From: Ypsolopha sequella | Taxonomy: Eukaryota; Arthropoda; Insecta; Lepidoptera; Ypsolophidae | Length of the DNA stretch: 64,000 bases | Assembly (NCBI GenBank): GCA_934047225.1 | Contig: OW203988.1 | Location: 496,001 to 560,000, forward strand | Direction of reading: 5' to 3' | Shown: positions 9,340 through 22,002 of the stretch, piece by piece | Numbering within the stretch: the stretch's first letter is position 1 | Layout: each line of letters opens with the position of its first letter | Made by a program: the position numbers and the translations under genes | The notes under the pieces: model-generated | What the model was told of the DNA's origin: nothing | What the model saw: the letters and a program-made list of their open reading frames with translations, nothing else | Databases searched by the model: none

Positions 9340-11760
9340 TTGTTAATGAGTTTAATAAATTATTTTCATGAATTACTTCGAAAGCTCAAATTTGAATACG
9401 AAAGAAACGAACTGGAAAGAAATAGCTCTAATTTAAAATCACTCTGGGACGCTATCAAAAACGTGTGTAGCTTAAAAACAGTAAAAGCCCAAGCCTCGGA
9501 ACTAATCTCAATCAACATTAATCAAAAAGAATCTCTGGATCACTGTAACAGCTTTTTTATGTGTAGGTGGTAATTTAGCAGATCAAATCCTCACAAAAAT
9601 GGGTATTTCTGAGGAACAACTACCTGCTGGGGTCAATGTAACGAACGGCCCTAGAGACTCATTTTTCTTGGAACTTACCAGCCTAACAATTTGTAGTCTA
9701 AAAAACAATCGTGCACTAGTTCTCGACGATATAAATAACCAACTTATAAAACATATATGAAATCTTATAGCTGAACCCCTGGCATCCATTTTCAACCTTA
9801 GTTTCAGCACTGATTGTTTACCCGAAAGTTAGAAAGTAGCAGCTGTCACAACTATTTACAAGGATGATTCGAAAAACTCTCCCAGCAATTAAAGGCCAAT
9901 ATCATTATTGAGTGTTCTTTCAACAGTATTAGAGAAGTTAGTTAACAAACGACTGGTCAATTTTCTGGAAAAATTTGGGCTTCTTTTGATAGGCAATTTG
10001 GGTTCAGGCAGCACAGATCCACTGAGGATGCTGTGGTTCTGCTAACAAGCTTAATATCATCGTACCTGGATAAGGGTCTTTCTTTCTTTCTTGGACCTGG
10101 CAAAAGCCATGGTTTCCACCCCAATACTTCTGGGTAAATTAGAACTTTTAGGTATCAGAAGCTCTGTATTTTCGTGGTTCCGTAGCTATATTTCTCATAG
10201 AAAACTGCTCGTTAAATTGGGGCCTTATAAGAGTGAAAGCCCAAACAGTGAAATATGGCGTCCCCCAGGGAAGTATATTGGGCCCCACCTTATTCATCAC
10301 ATATATGAATGAATATTCATGACCTTCAAATTAGAGGAGCTAATTACCATTTGTTACCATTTGTTATGCTGACGAAATTGTGATTCTGTTTCACGGTAAT
10401 AACTGGCAAAATATTTTAAGGTAGGAATGGCTTCTGTACTCCAGTGGTTTCAAAATAATTTACTTACTCTGAGTAGCAAAAAACAAAGTACGACTGCTTT
10501 CATAAAACAGCTCCCTGCGAGCCTCACTTACATGACGGAATCAAAATACATCGTTGCAATAACTTGAATTATAGTCATCCGTGTGACTGTGCCATAATTC
10601 AACAAACAACCAGTCAAGTATCTTGGAGTGGTGGTGGATGAAAAGCTTAATTTTAGGGAGCACATTTTGCAACTTTCTAAAAGGATTCGCAAAATATATT
10701 AGCATAATGAAAAAGTTGCAAAATTCAGCAAGCATCCACATTTTTAAATTGGTGTACACTGCTCTTTGCCAATCTCTTTTATCATACAGCATTTCGGTTT
10801 GGTTTAGTGTCTGCAAGACATCCATGACCACTGTCAAAAGAACACAACGTTCTGCCTTGAAGGTTATGATGAAAAAACCTTATCGTTTTCCGACGAAAGA
10901 TTTGTTCACCAACGCGCAGATACTTACCGTACGACAAATATTTGTTTATAAAATCTGTATAAATACCCATCGAAACATTATCAGTTCAGCAGAGGACAGC
11001 GATTTAAAGAAACGGGTATTTAGAATTCAGCCTCCTGAAGTTAACACAGGTTTTGCTACCAGGTTTGGCACATTTATTACATAGTTCTCTGCTTTATAGT
11101 AACATACTCAGGCATTGTGACATTAAGGCATGTTCTGTTCCTGAAGCTAAATACAAGGTAGCAAACTGGGTAAAAACTATTGACTAAGAGGACACTAAAC
11201 AATTCTGGATCCATTCACTGTCGACAAGTTTTCAATATATCAGTTATAACTTAAATAAATGTTTACCTGTGTATGTATCTAAATTTAATATCTGTATGGT
11301 TCAAGTTTTTTAAACTATTTAGATATACACTTTCTATAACACTGTTAGAAAGACCCGTGCATTGCTTATGACAATATAGTACTCTTAATTACCATTTTAT
11401 CCTACTTAACAAATCCTTTTTTACAAATGGTAGTCAGCAATCAAAAACATGGCTAGTCCATCGGCTGGTCATTATCCTTAATTTTATAATTTTTATTTTT
11501 TATTTTTTCTGTTTCTGTGTAAGTAATATTTTTAAAATTATCTAAGTCTAATTGCTTAAATTTTATTTCACTTTATATTTCAGGTATAAACTGTAATAAA
11601 TTATGTAACTATATACAACTAAACATTCCAGTACCCCAAGTTACTAGCCTAGCTGAGTTTGGGGTCTTTGGTCATTTTGTATTTGAAATTATGTGCAGTA
11701 TATCCAAGTGTTGTTTTAATTCTGTAACATGACATTCTATTTGCAATAAAAAAATTAAAG
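9340..11760 (+). pseudogene. Dead CR1/jockey-like reverse transcriptase
   Basis: Scattered frames follow the order of a non-LTR ORF2 after its endonuclease: a helical linker (RNSSNLKSLWDAIKN), a block at about 9895 where RPISLLSVLSTVLEKLV is preceded by TAA instead of a Tyr codon, HRSTEDAVVLLTSLISSYL at about 10015, FFLDLAKAMVSTP (motif A, degraded) near 10085, and CYADEIVILFHGNN near 10365, where the catalytic YADD is YADE. The thumb reads VVVDEKLNF and later SYSISVWFSVCKTS. After a stop near 11083 comes an untranslated tail to AATAAAAAAATTAAAG at about 11745, a plausible 3' end. Stops and frameshifts abound. It resembles the fragment at 26880-27330. Confidence 0.85.
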
Positions 11761-12750
11761 CCTTTTGTGTCGTCAAGTCTAAAATTGCCTATCTGGGCTC
11801 CTGACTCTGTAATAGTCATGCCTTCCTTTTACCGGATAACACTCTTTTTTCTGAACCAGTAAGTTCTGATAGGAAGGGAAAGCCACTATATCTTTCACAT
11901 TTAATATTGATCTCCAAGTTAGATACAGCCATTTTGACAAATTTAATGCAGTAACAAGAGCCAGGGTCTCGTCCTCAGGGATCGTTTATTATTTGTTATA
12001 AATGAAAAATCACTCACTTCTTGCACTTTTTCTGGGATTTCTGAAAGGCACTCAATAACTTTAGCAAAAACAATGTTTCCATTTTTTTTTAGTTCAGAAA
12101 TAAGTGCACAAAACTATTCTTCATCGCCATAATCTGAAAGTGACCCCAAACGTTTTTTTTTTCTTCCTAGGTATTTGACAAATCTTCAAATACTTATCTA
12201 CAATGTAGAACGCACTCGCTTCCAGTCTTTAAGATGTAACTTGATGTCCATCTTGGATGATATCCATACTCTCCCGATGGAATACTGTAGAGAAATCTAC
12301 CGATTGACATACCAGCCACGAGATTTTACTATTTCTATTGCCATCTTGTTTTTTTTTTAAATTATATATTCTATTAGATTTAGCCTGTGAAACTATACAA
12401 ATAAATAAAAATTTGAAAAAATCTTAAACTCTAACCACGACATATTTTTGGTCCTAAACTACTTTTTTTTCTACTCGCATCTTGCCATCTTTTATATAGG
12501 TTTGAAGTGTAATTACAGCAAGAATTTTTAATTATAGTGAGATCTTCCGAAGAAACTTTACTTGGAATATAATAAAGAAGGGTTTTATAAAAAATATCAC
12601 TGTTTTTAACGCCACACTTTGTAGAAAGACGAAAATGTCCAAATTAGAAACAAACGCAGACATACATATTGATAGTTCACTAGTTAAGGAAGTAATGTTG
12701 ATGATGAAAGCTCAGAGTACTTAATGAATGACTAGAAATGTAAAAAACCG
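11761..12750. other. No feature seen
   Basis: AT-rich sequence with several T runs. The 61-codon frame at 12175-12360 shows no domain and is not called. Confidence 0.4.
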
Positions 12751-13290
12751 GCCAAGTGTGAGTCAGACTCGCGTACCTAGGGTCCGTATTGTGGATGATA
12801 AATTTAATTTCGTTATTTTTTTTCTTGAATTTCTCAACCGTTTTATTTTTCCTTTAATCTTTACGTAAACACATATAACCATGATTTTATTTATATTTTC
12901 AGTCCACCAGCTTCGGAGATAAGAGGGGGGACATACATATTTTTGTGGATTTTTAAAGATTTCTCGAAATCATTGCCAGTAAATATAGTAAAAGTATATA
13001 TATTTTTACAATCAAGTTTTTAATATCTACAATTTGATACCCATATTGTATTTTTAGGATAATATTTTTTATTTTTCTCATTTGTGTTTTGGAAATATTT
13101 TAAACAATTTCAAATTTTTCATATTTTTTTACACCGTGATATGTGGGCAAATTAATGCTATTTTTGTGTCAAATATCATGTCTTTATCTTTAACGGTGCT
13201 AAGGTTATGAGGCTGTGGCATACGGACGGATGGACAACAGAGTCTCACCAGGTTCTTTTTGTACCTTTTAGGTACTAGGGAACCCTAAAA
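12751..13290 (+). repeat. Lepidopteran dispersed repeat, near-complete copy
   Basis: Bounded by AAAACCGGCCAAGTGTGAGT at the left and GGTACTAGGGAACCCTAAAA at the right, the two ends I know from a repeat abundant in moth and butterfly genomes. A fragment of its right part is at 4365-4775; left-end fragments are at 36318 and 36862; the inverse of the right end is at 28606. No protein is encoded; transposition class unknown. Confidence 0.8.
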
Positions 13291-13538
13291 AATTCTGGTT
13301 ACTGCAAGTAGTGGGGATAGTAATAGTGATAAGGGATTACCTGGAAACTGCTACTAAAACAAATGCGTTATGCATTTTACCGACAAACAAGTGATGACTT
13401 TTAAATAGTATGGCACTACCCTCAACAAATTCCTCATTGCCAAAGGTAAGTTGGTAGAAAATAATGATTAGTATTAAGCTCGCCTTTGTACAATAATTTT
13501 ATTCTGTGCTATAAAGAATTTTATTATTATTATTATGA

Positions 13539-14362
13539 CTAAACTGCTGCCGTTAATTCGAGAGAATGATGACAGATGGAGTGTGGCGATATCTCGAAAA
13601 AATGCTACAAGTCAACAAGAGCTTCTTCACGACAAAAATAAATAAAGGCACGTTAAAAAAATATCAACGGTACAACAAATGGGACGAAATAAATCCAAAT
13701 CATGATTATTTAAACTTTTTTTATAAATAAAAACCCTGGAATAGAATATATATACGATCTTATTATTTGGTAAGGTATATCAGTTTTATAATACGACAAC
13801 ACTGCCTTACACCGCAGATATTATAAACCTTTTTCTGAAATGTCGATTCAAAAAGTCGAGGATTCATACTACAGGCATTATGATTGCTGATTTGACAGAA
13901 ATAACTTGACACATTTTATTGATAAAAAAAATAACTTCATTCGGCTTCTATCTTTGTCCTCGAATGTTATAAATATGCGATCCGTGTTTGAGTATTAAAT
14001 ATATAAGCTATAATAATATTATATAAGGTTATATTAGGTTCTTATATAAGGTTCTTAAATTCAAGTGAACACAGTATCGCTAATAGACAACTTTTCGCCA
14101 AAAATAATACTTTTTGCGCTTTTTTTTAACTTTTACGTAGAAATTGAGTCAGCTGATTCATTAAGTTTTGTCCTAGGAAGTGGAAAATACATACGACAAA
14201 AATACTTTTTATTAACAAATGGGACCTTTTAAAGATATACAATCTACCCTAAAATCATCATGATAAATATAAAATATTGAAATGCAAAACAGTAAAAAAA
14301 AGGTTTTATCCCCTGACATTTGCAAACGTCACCATTCTCTCGAATGAACGGCCGGAGTTTAG
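13539..14362 (+). mobile_element. Non-autonomous TIR element, copy A
   Basis: An 824-bp element with terminal inverted repeats of about 35 bp. The left end CTAAACTGCTGCCGTTAATT continues CGAGAGAATGATGAC, and the right end read inward is CTAAACTCCGGCCGTTCATT then CGAGAGAATGGTGAC. TGA occurs immediately outside both ends (13536-13538 and 14363-14365), a possible 3-bp target duplication as made by PIF/Harbinger transposases. There is no ORF, so it would need a transposase in trans. Copy B lies inverted at about 25533-26371. Confidence 0.7.
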
Positions 14363-14409
14363 TGACATTTTACCGACAAACAAATGATGACTAGTGAAAT
14401 TTTTTTCCC

Positions 14410-15460
14410 AATTTCTTGGAAATGTGTGTCTTTAAGTTCTAATAATATAATTAAAAACTAACAAAATTGGTAGTATAGTACGGTGTATAATGTTACATTA
14501 GGCAAGTTATTGATAAAACATAATTTTCTCTATACAAAATATTATTCAGTGTTTACAGGCGTAGTTTCCAGAACGCAGATTTACGTAGTTGAGAGTAAAG
14601 AAAGAAAATTTTGGCCGTAATTTTATCAATCACCTGTAGTTTAATTTTAAGTTTCATTTTAAATAAATATGAATCACGCAAGTAATTGACAAAAACATTA
14701 TTTTTTCCATACAAAATTAATTCAATATTTTTTCTCAAATGTAATGCATATTTCAGAAAAATTACATCAGTAAGAGGTATCTGTAATGGCGACAGCAGTT
14801 TTGCCACATAAAATTCGTTCGATTTCTTGTCCTTCAACTTGACTTATCCCTAAGTCCACGATTTCGTGATATGGAACCAGCCGCCGCCCGCCGCCCGCCG
14901 CCCGCCGCCCGCCGCCCGCCGCCACAAAACCCTCACTTTGCGGTTTGGTGTCATAGCGTCACGTAGCGTTTATTTATACAGCCTGAACAAAATTGTAACA
15001 AAATCGTTTTAAAGTTATCTATATCTATTTATACTATCTTATAACAATATAGTACAAAACGTCGTGCCTGTACATTGAATATTATTGCGCAATTATTAAT
15101 AATATAATAACTTATTAGTATTGAGGCCAAGAGTATTTTTTTTTCTGTCTGTATGTATGTTCCGTTTTAACTCGAGAACCACTCAACTGATTTGGATGCG
15201 GTTTTTTATCATCGTATAGCTTTGAATTATTCGTAGTCGTATAGTGACCCTAGTCAACATAAAGGCTATAAGGGGTGCCAAGACTGCCAAGCCCAAAACT
15301 GTCAATGCTTCATAAAGATTTGACCTACATTCTCAAGGGGATCTTAAATCTCTCGTTTATAACTTTAATAGATCAGTTACACGCAAAAAATATATACATC
15401 GATTGAAAGGCGCGAGCGAAGCCGCAGGAAAACTGTAGTCAGAACTATTTTATGCGTTCT
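14410..15460 (-). repeat. Long inverted arm 2 (pairs with 6604-7830)
   Basis: Inverted partner of arm 1, with the GCCGCCC heptamer tract at about 14880-14925 and the outer end at GAACGCATAAAATAGTTCTG read on the minus strand. It lacks the extra segment and palindrome of arm 1. The 94-codon minus-strand frame shares KLLSPLQIPLTDVIFLKYAL with arm 1, expected from DNA homology alone. Either two independent copies of one repeat family in opposite orientation, or the ends of an 8.86-kb element. Confidence 0.8.
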
Positions 15461-15949
15461 ACTCGCAGCGGCGCGGTGCGGCGGCAAGGGCGGGCGGAAC
15501 CGGGCGCGATACGTCTCTGTACTGACATGTTTACGAGCCCAACTCCTGCGAACACAACCACACAAACACACACACACACTTACAGTGCACTTCGCATTGC
15601 ATTACGACTGAACGGGAACAAATAAATAAATCTAAATTGAGGAAGTGTCCCCTCACCCACTGTTCCACCTTTCACTTACTATTGTTTAATGCGAGCAGCG
15701 AGCAGCGAGCAGCGAGCAGCGAGCAGCGAGTTGAGTGAAGCTAGGGTTTCTGTGAATCGAAGCGTCGCCGCTATAAAGCTATCAGACAAGAATAATGACA
15801 ATATTAAATCACAGATAATGGATGTGTGGAAGCGTGTAATGGCAGGAACACAGCTGCTTTGTAACTGATGTAATACTGAACGCGATATGACAAAGTTACG
15901 ACTCCACGCTCGTATTGTTGCCCCCCGAGTACACACTTCTCAGTACAAG
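15461..15949 (+). promoter_or_regulatory. GC-rich segment ending in a strong splice donor
   Basis: A GC-richer block with a CA tract (15565), five GCGAGCA heptamers at 15691-15725, and CTATAAAG near 15771. It ends TCAGTACAAG followed by GTGAGTACTT at 15950, a near-consensus 5' splice site. There is no clear ATG frame across it. It could be a non-coding first exon, but no downstream exon is recognisable. Confidence 0.25.
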
Positions 15950-17342
15950 GTGAGTACTTGCACCGAGTCAACAATGGAACATTATACTAACTGAAGCGAT
16001 ACATTAATGCAGCCAAAGATAATACACATTTATTCTACTAATTTAATTTTTATTCAAGAAGGAGTAATAAAAGACACCTTTGCAAATGATTTATTGTGTA
16101 CAGTTTTTTCTTGGAAATATTCTACAAAATGAACAAAAAACTATATGAATTACTTAGTAGAATTAGACTTGCCGACCAAGGGTTTCGTTCTCTTGCACTT
16201 GCGGTCTTAGGGTTTCGTTCTCCTGCATTTGCGGACGGAGGGTTCCGTACTCTTGCAGAGGGTTCCGTACTGTAATATAACTATAGGTAATAAATTGTAA
16301 GCCTTACAATATCGTTGGATGTGGTTATATAGGTTGAATAACTGTTTCGGCTCGTTACTTATGGATCGTTTATAGATCTTTAATGTTGGGTTAACTGAAG
16401 TATATCGTTAACTGAAGTATACCGTTTTTCCAAAATTTAAAAGCAGGTCCATAAAAGATCAGTCAAAACAAAACAGATTCCTGTTCTGAAACCGACTCAT
16501 GGTTCATCAGATCATTGTCTTCCTTCGTAAGGGGTAGGTTGTCACCAACGATTTTGAGACGACTTGTGTCGGTACAAATATCGACAGAAACTATATTGAA
16601 ATAACGTTCATATCAGTGCGCACTGCATTACGACTTCGCTGGGTCTCCAGATAGCTCAAAATAGGGAAAATAATACATTTCACATGGTCGCGATGGTCGG
16701 AAAAAATAAAAGATTATTTTTCTGAGCAATCTTTTCCTTGTAAATTAGTGCAAGAATCATACAAATACCATTATTGGTTTCAAAGAAATAACCAATTTTA
16801 CTTAATTCTAGTCTAAAAACAGCTTGCTTTGAACAAAATTTTCATACTATTTTTAACGCGAGAATCATTTTCAGAAAGATTTATTTTCTGAAACTTTTAA
16901 TAACACTATCTTTATATATTTTTTCATTATTTTAAACATCTCATTTAAGGGAATTATCGTTATCAGTCCGTGAAGTTTTTGTGTGACGCTGGAAGAAGCG
17001 CCTTAAGTGAATATTAATAATGTGAAAGCAATGAAGTGATAAAAAGAACAATAAACGAGTAAAACGTTTTGAAGTTGTTTGATCATTGAATAGGAAGATC
17101 CCAGAATATTATATAAATAAATATTATATCGATGTATTTTAAAACAAAATTATAATCGAGTTTTAAAAGAGCATCTGTTCAACATTCATGTTTGTTTTTA
17201 TTTAGGTATTTATCAGAAATTTCTCAACCACTACATATATTTTTCTTATAAAATTTACTTACTAGTTAATACATACTAATCGAATATTGTCGAGATCACG
17301 ACATAAGCACCTTCGTGAAAAGAACTGTCCCAAGCCTTCCAA
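15950..17342. other. No gene; short GGGTTCCGT-type repeats
   Basis: 16190-16270 contains three to four imperfect ~32-bp repeats sharing AGGGTTTCGTTCTC or AGGGTTCCGTACTC and TTGCA. The rest is AT-rich without coding signal. Confidence 0.5.
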
Positions 17343-18016
17343 CTCTACTGGTCAGTACTGTACTGTGCGCCTTGCAACCCTACGTTCTCACCTCTACTGG
17401 TCAGTACTGTACTGTGCACCTTGCAACCCTACGTTCTCACCTCTACTGGTCAGTACTGTAATGTGCGCCTTGCAACCCTACGTTCTCACCTCTACTGGTC
17501 AGTACTGTACTGTGCGCCTTGCAACCCTACGTTCTCACCTCTACTGGTCAGTACTGTACTGTGCGCCTTGCAACCCTACGTTCTCACCTCTACTGGTCAG
17601 TACTGTACTGTGCGCCTTGCAACCCTACGTTCTCACCTCTACTGGTCAGTACTGTACTGTGCGCCTTGCAACCCTACGTTCTCACCTCTACTGGTCAGTA
17701 CTGTACTGTGCGCCTTGCAACCCTACGTTCTCACCTCTACTGGTCAGTACTGTACTGTGCGCCTTGCAACCCTACGCTCTCACCTCTACTGGTCAGTACT
17801 GTACTGTGCACCTTGCAACCCTACGTTCTCACCTCTACTGGTCAGTACTGTACTGTGCGCCTTGCAACCCTACGTTCTCACCTCTACTGGTCAGTACTGT
17901 ACTGTGCACCTTGCAACCCTACGTTCTCACCTCTACTGGTCAGTACTGTACTGTGCGCCTTGCAACCCTACGTTCTCACCTCTACTGGTCAGTACTGTAC
18001 TGTGCACCTTGCAACC
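17343..18016 (+). repeat. 49-bp minisatellite, left part (about 14 copies)
   Basis: Near-identical 49-bp units containing CTCTACTGGTCAGTACTG, TACTGTGCGCCTTGC and AACCCTACGTTCTCAC. Each contains the odd palindrome CAGTAC-T-GTACTG. The commonest variant swaps GCGCC for GCACC. All three forward frames are open because the unit has no stop in any frame and its length is not a multiple of three; the 179-245-codon frames here are therefore artefacts. It stops at GCAACC and resumes at 22003. Confidence 0.97.
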
Positions 18017-21000
18017 TGTACTAAAACCTCCTGTAAAAACCACTACTGCTCACACTGAACTCCGTCGAATCCTCCCAATAACAAACCACTTACAACCTAC
18101 ATAGCTTAACCCTTGGTGCTTAATAGAAATGATTTTAACAGATATATGGCCAAAGTGTGATCGTCAGATTAGAACCTTACGTCGCGCCTTAAGTAGAACC
18201 CAAGTTTTTTAAAAGTGATTCAGAGATAAAGTTAGCTAGACAAACCCTTATTAAAAGTTGTATTCCGTTATAATAATAACTACCTATTTATCAATCATAA
18301 ACAAACGTTAACTTGAAGTAATTTAAGAGCTGTGCTCTAGCCAGGAGACTTCACTTTATTGAATGAATAATCATTAACTTGAAATAATATTTAAGAGCTG
18401 TGCTCTCATCAGTAGTCCACATTATACTGAAAGATTAATATAAGAGTTCAAACTTCAAAACTTATGAGCATGAATCCAAATAAAGAGTGTTTATCTGTCT
18501 GTCTTTTAAGTACAATATATGATTGCTCTCAGAAACAATTTTAGTCCCTAGCACTATTAACTTTTAGTGTCTTGAGAAGGTTAGATAGCTAAAGAGAGAT
18601 CTCTAGCTGAGGAATTAAAGTTAAAAGAACTTTGAGGTGACATAACAGCTGTAATTTATGAAAAATATTTGGTTGAATATATTTTAGAATAACTGGTGTT
18701 TTATTTAATCTCATTTAGGCATTTCTCAGCAAATATAATGTACAGTAATTAACATTGGCTTTCCAAACTAGAGATGTAAAGTTCATAATATAGTACGAAC
18801 AAAACCATAGTATCAAAGTTAGACGGTTGTTTGTTTTAAATGAAACTTAGTTCTTTGAATTAAGGTACATGTTTTATAAAATATTATAAAGATAATTTAC
18901 TAAAAATAAATTAGAAAAGATGTTGAATCCATCAGCACGTGTCTTAATCATACCAAAGACACAATTCATCATATGGACATCTTTTTATACCATTACCAGA
19001 CTCAATACCAGTTACTTAATTACCGTACCTTCGTTCATGTGTACATAGGTTTCATTTAATGAACCCCTTACATGAAAATTAGCCAATATAAATGACCTTA
19101 TATAAATGAATTTAATAGGCAACTAGCTACTTTATACTAGTAGTTTTATCTTTATGTAATTGTAAATGATGGGTAAGAATTTCCTTCAATCCTTCACAAA
19201 TCACAGCCATTTATGTAGTCAATTTTATAACTACTGAATAGAATAATTTCAATATAAGTAAGTACTTTTGATTGAAAAACCTGCTCTAGGTAAAGTAGTA
19301 ATAATAATACTAATAGAACTTAGTTTTTGTTCCATAGATGTATTTATTTATTTCCAATGACGAAGATACAACTTTTACTACCCCATATTTGGTGTATAGT
19401 AATAGTTAAGGCCTTGTTTGCCAGACAATGGAAAACTTTTATGCAAACAAATACATCATTTGTATTTTAAGTTTATTGAGTATTGATAAAGATTGAAATT
19501 ATTCTTATTTCTTGAATAAAATCTCCCAGAGCTATTTCCTCAGTAAGTAAATAATTTAACAGTCAAATGGGTATTAAAATCAAAGCCATTTCTTATTTCA
19601 CCTAAGAACTTTCTTCTGGATAGTAAGTACTAACCAAACAATGCCGTCAAGTCACTGCACTCTATTTTTGGACTCCTACAATCAGATTATTTGATTTGAT
19701 ATGTAAAAGGTTCTTATTTATTGATAAATATAGATTCAAATCATTTCAATTTAGTTTTCACTAAGAACTGACCTTAAGAAGGGTTTGGTAGGTACCACAG
19801 TTATGACCTTTTGTAGTCCAGAATACATTTCATCAACATGAATTCAAAATCAAGACTTATGTATGCTTTCTCTATGATTTAGGCATATTCTTGTGCCAAA
19901 CTCAAGCCTCCTTATTTCTTAAAAGAAATACCTAAGTAAGTACATCATATTTAGAGATCCTTAAGTGGTGAAACTCAAATGTTTTCTAATACTGATATCA
20001 TTTCATATTTATTGCCAATATCAAAGCCTTATGCTTTAGTATTAAAAATTAGGGTTCTGTGGGTTTATAAAACCATCTTAAATAAATAATGAAACTAGTC
20101 AACAAACAACACTTATTCCTGAACCACTAAAATCTAATTTTCAGAGATCCCTATGTACTTGGAACCTTATAACCTAAACCAAATTAAATGTACTGACCTA
20201 TTTTTTCTAAACAATGATGAAGGTTACCTGATACCTCTCACTATGTATAATTTCTCAAAAATAGATTATTAATATCCTAACAGTAGACTTTATTTTAGAA
20301 TTTACCTGCCTAACATTTGGCCCTAAAATCAAGTATTCCTAAGCTTTCAAATGTGTGGATTTCAAGGCTAGAGGTCCGTCACCTCACATTTACAATTAAA
20401 CGTGTGTGTGGTTGTATATTGTGCTAGCAAACACCATACAACCCCTCAACTAATCGACAGAAAGACGCGGGGCAAGTTGGAACCCCTGTGTGTGCCTAAC
20501 ACCCTAAAACTTTGCCCTACTCAGACAGAGGGTGATACAGTAGGTAAAAAGGACGTCACCCCGCTGGCTGGGATAGCCTATATGATCATGTGTATATATA
20601 AATATATAGATATGAGACCATGACCAGCTCAGTCAGATGACAAAGGTTAGAACAAATCGCAACCTCTTCACGGCACGGACGCTTTGCCATAAACATCGCC
20701 TTTCATGGAGGATGTGTTTCCAGTATGTAAAACTGGCGCAAGGTCATCCCAGACGCTTGCTTCCCTCCAGAGGAGGTTAAAACTAAATTCTGTCGTTCAC
20801 ACCAATAGGTGACCCGAATTTAGTCCAGTGCGACTTCCGCTCTGTAAGATCCCTGCCTGACTCTTCAAGATCTCCCAGCGACTAGCCCTATGCCACATTG
20901 TCACCCTGGTACATCTTCCCGTTTCCACGTCCGGCATTACTAAGAAGAGACCATACTCCCTGCCCTCCCAAACAACCCCTGAATCGACCTATGCACTACT

Positions 21001-22002
21001 ACATTATTTAAGTACGTACTTTAATTTCGGAACTTGAAAAGACGATTATCGAACCCTTTACATATCGCGGAATCTAGCTCGTTCCTCGTTCACCCTATAC
21101 GAATTCAAACGCGTCTGTGTCAATCTCCGAGTCGGAAAAGTCAAAAACTATTGACCATAACCGAATCTATTTACGATAAAGGGCATACAGCCACCTAAAA
21201 GCTAACGCGAACGCGAAATGACCCCGTGATCAAACGAACAGATAGATTGACACATGCCGTATTTTAATCGCAAGTTCCGAAAACAAAATTACTATTGAAG
21301 CAAAGAAAACCCTCCCGTAACAATACTCTGAACTTGTAACTTCACCTTGAGACTTTTTGACAGCACTTCGACGATGGTATAAAAATATCTGATCCTCAAA
21401 CCGCTTTTCCATGACCTTATATACTCGGTGCCGTTCTCTGCATACTCTCCATACTCTTCCTTCTCTTTATACTCTCCGTACTCTCTGTACTCCCTATTCT
21501 CACCAATCTCTGCCTTCTTTCCGTTCTCACCGCACTCTCTATTCACACCTTATTGGAGTCAACCTAATGCATATCGTTACAAGATCCATTTTCCTATGAA
21601 ATCCTCGCAGTCCTTTTGACGCCAATAAGAAATCGACCAAAAGAGACAAAATGATAACAGATATAAGAGCGAGTGAAATGGGTATACAGCAACTGCCAGT
21701 GCCGCCGTATCGTCTACATTGTAATAACTTACAGTTTGCTAGGGTTCACGCATGAATGGAAACCATCATGTTTGAAATCGAAAGTTTGTTTTTAATCTAT
21801 TTAATATGGGACCGATTGCTTGGGCCAGAGGTTTAGTTTACTGTATTTATTATTTAAAATCAGTAATTTGACGCGATCGATTTCAATTTGCTTTATTTAT
21901 TTAAACGTAATTTATTTGATTACATACAACAATCTTCCTGTTCATTATAAGAACATTTATTTGTGAATTGAGACGTGAACAGATGAGGTCCGATCTGTTA
22001 CA
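18017..22002. mobile_element. 3,986-bp TG...CA insertion in the 49-bp array
   Basis: The array stops after GCAACC at 18016 and resumes with AACCCTACG at 22003. Removing 18017-22002 and one AACC restores the intact unit GCAACCCTACG. The insert starts TGTACTAAAACC and ends CTGTTACA, so it has TG...CA ends and a 4-bp target duplication, as left by LTR-retrotransposon integrases (and Ginger-type transposases). I find no long ORF and no obvious pair of terminal direct repeats. The interior is AT-rich, with a GC-richer part (20370-21000) and a TATA/TCAGT pair. An imperfect ~75-bp duplication at 18308-18405 repeats AAGAGCTGTGCTCT, and a CT-rich patch lies at 21420-21560. A long solo LTR, a non-autonomous LTR element or an unknown class are all possible. 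Confidence 0.65.
20595..20633 (+). promoter_or_regulatory. TATA box and arthropod initiator candidate
   Basis: TATATAAATA begins at 20595 and TCAGTC at 20629 puts the initiator A at 20631, about 34 bp from the TATAAA start. Arthropod promoters favour TCAGT about 30 bp downstream. It sits in the GC-richer part of the 3,986-bp insertion and may be the promoter of an LTR-like element. Spacing is slightly long. Confidence 0.3.

Noticed and set aside
2639..11100. One single non-LTR copy split between 2505-3100 and 9340-11760
   Set aside because: Order and orientation fit, but there is no shared junction or duplication and 6 kb of mixed repeats lie between; no evidence of common origin.
17287..18104. 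Three overlapping plus-strand frames of 179-245 codons
   Set aside because: All come from the 49-bp unit, which has no stop in any forward frame; the three frames encode the same 49-residue cycle shifted in phase.
18017..22002. Ordinary LTR retrotransposon with two LTRs
   Set aside because: Scanning the first and last several hundred bases shows no matching direct repeats and no gag or pol frames; only the TG...CA ends and 4-bp duplication fit.
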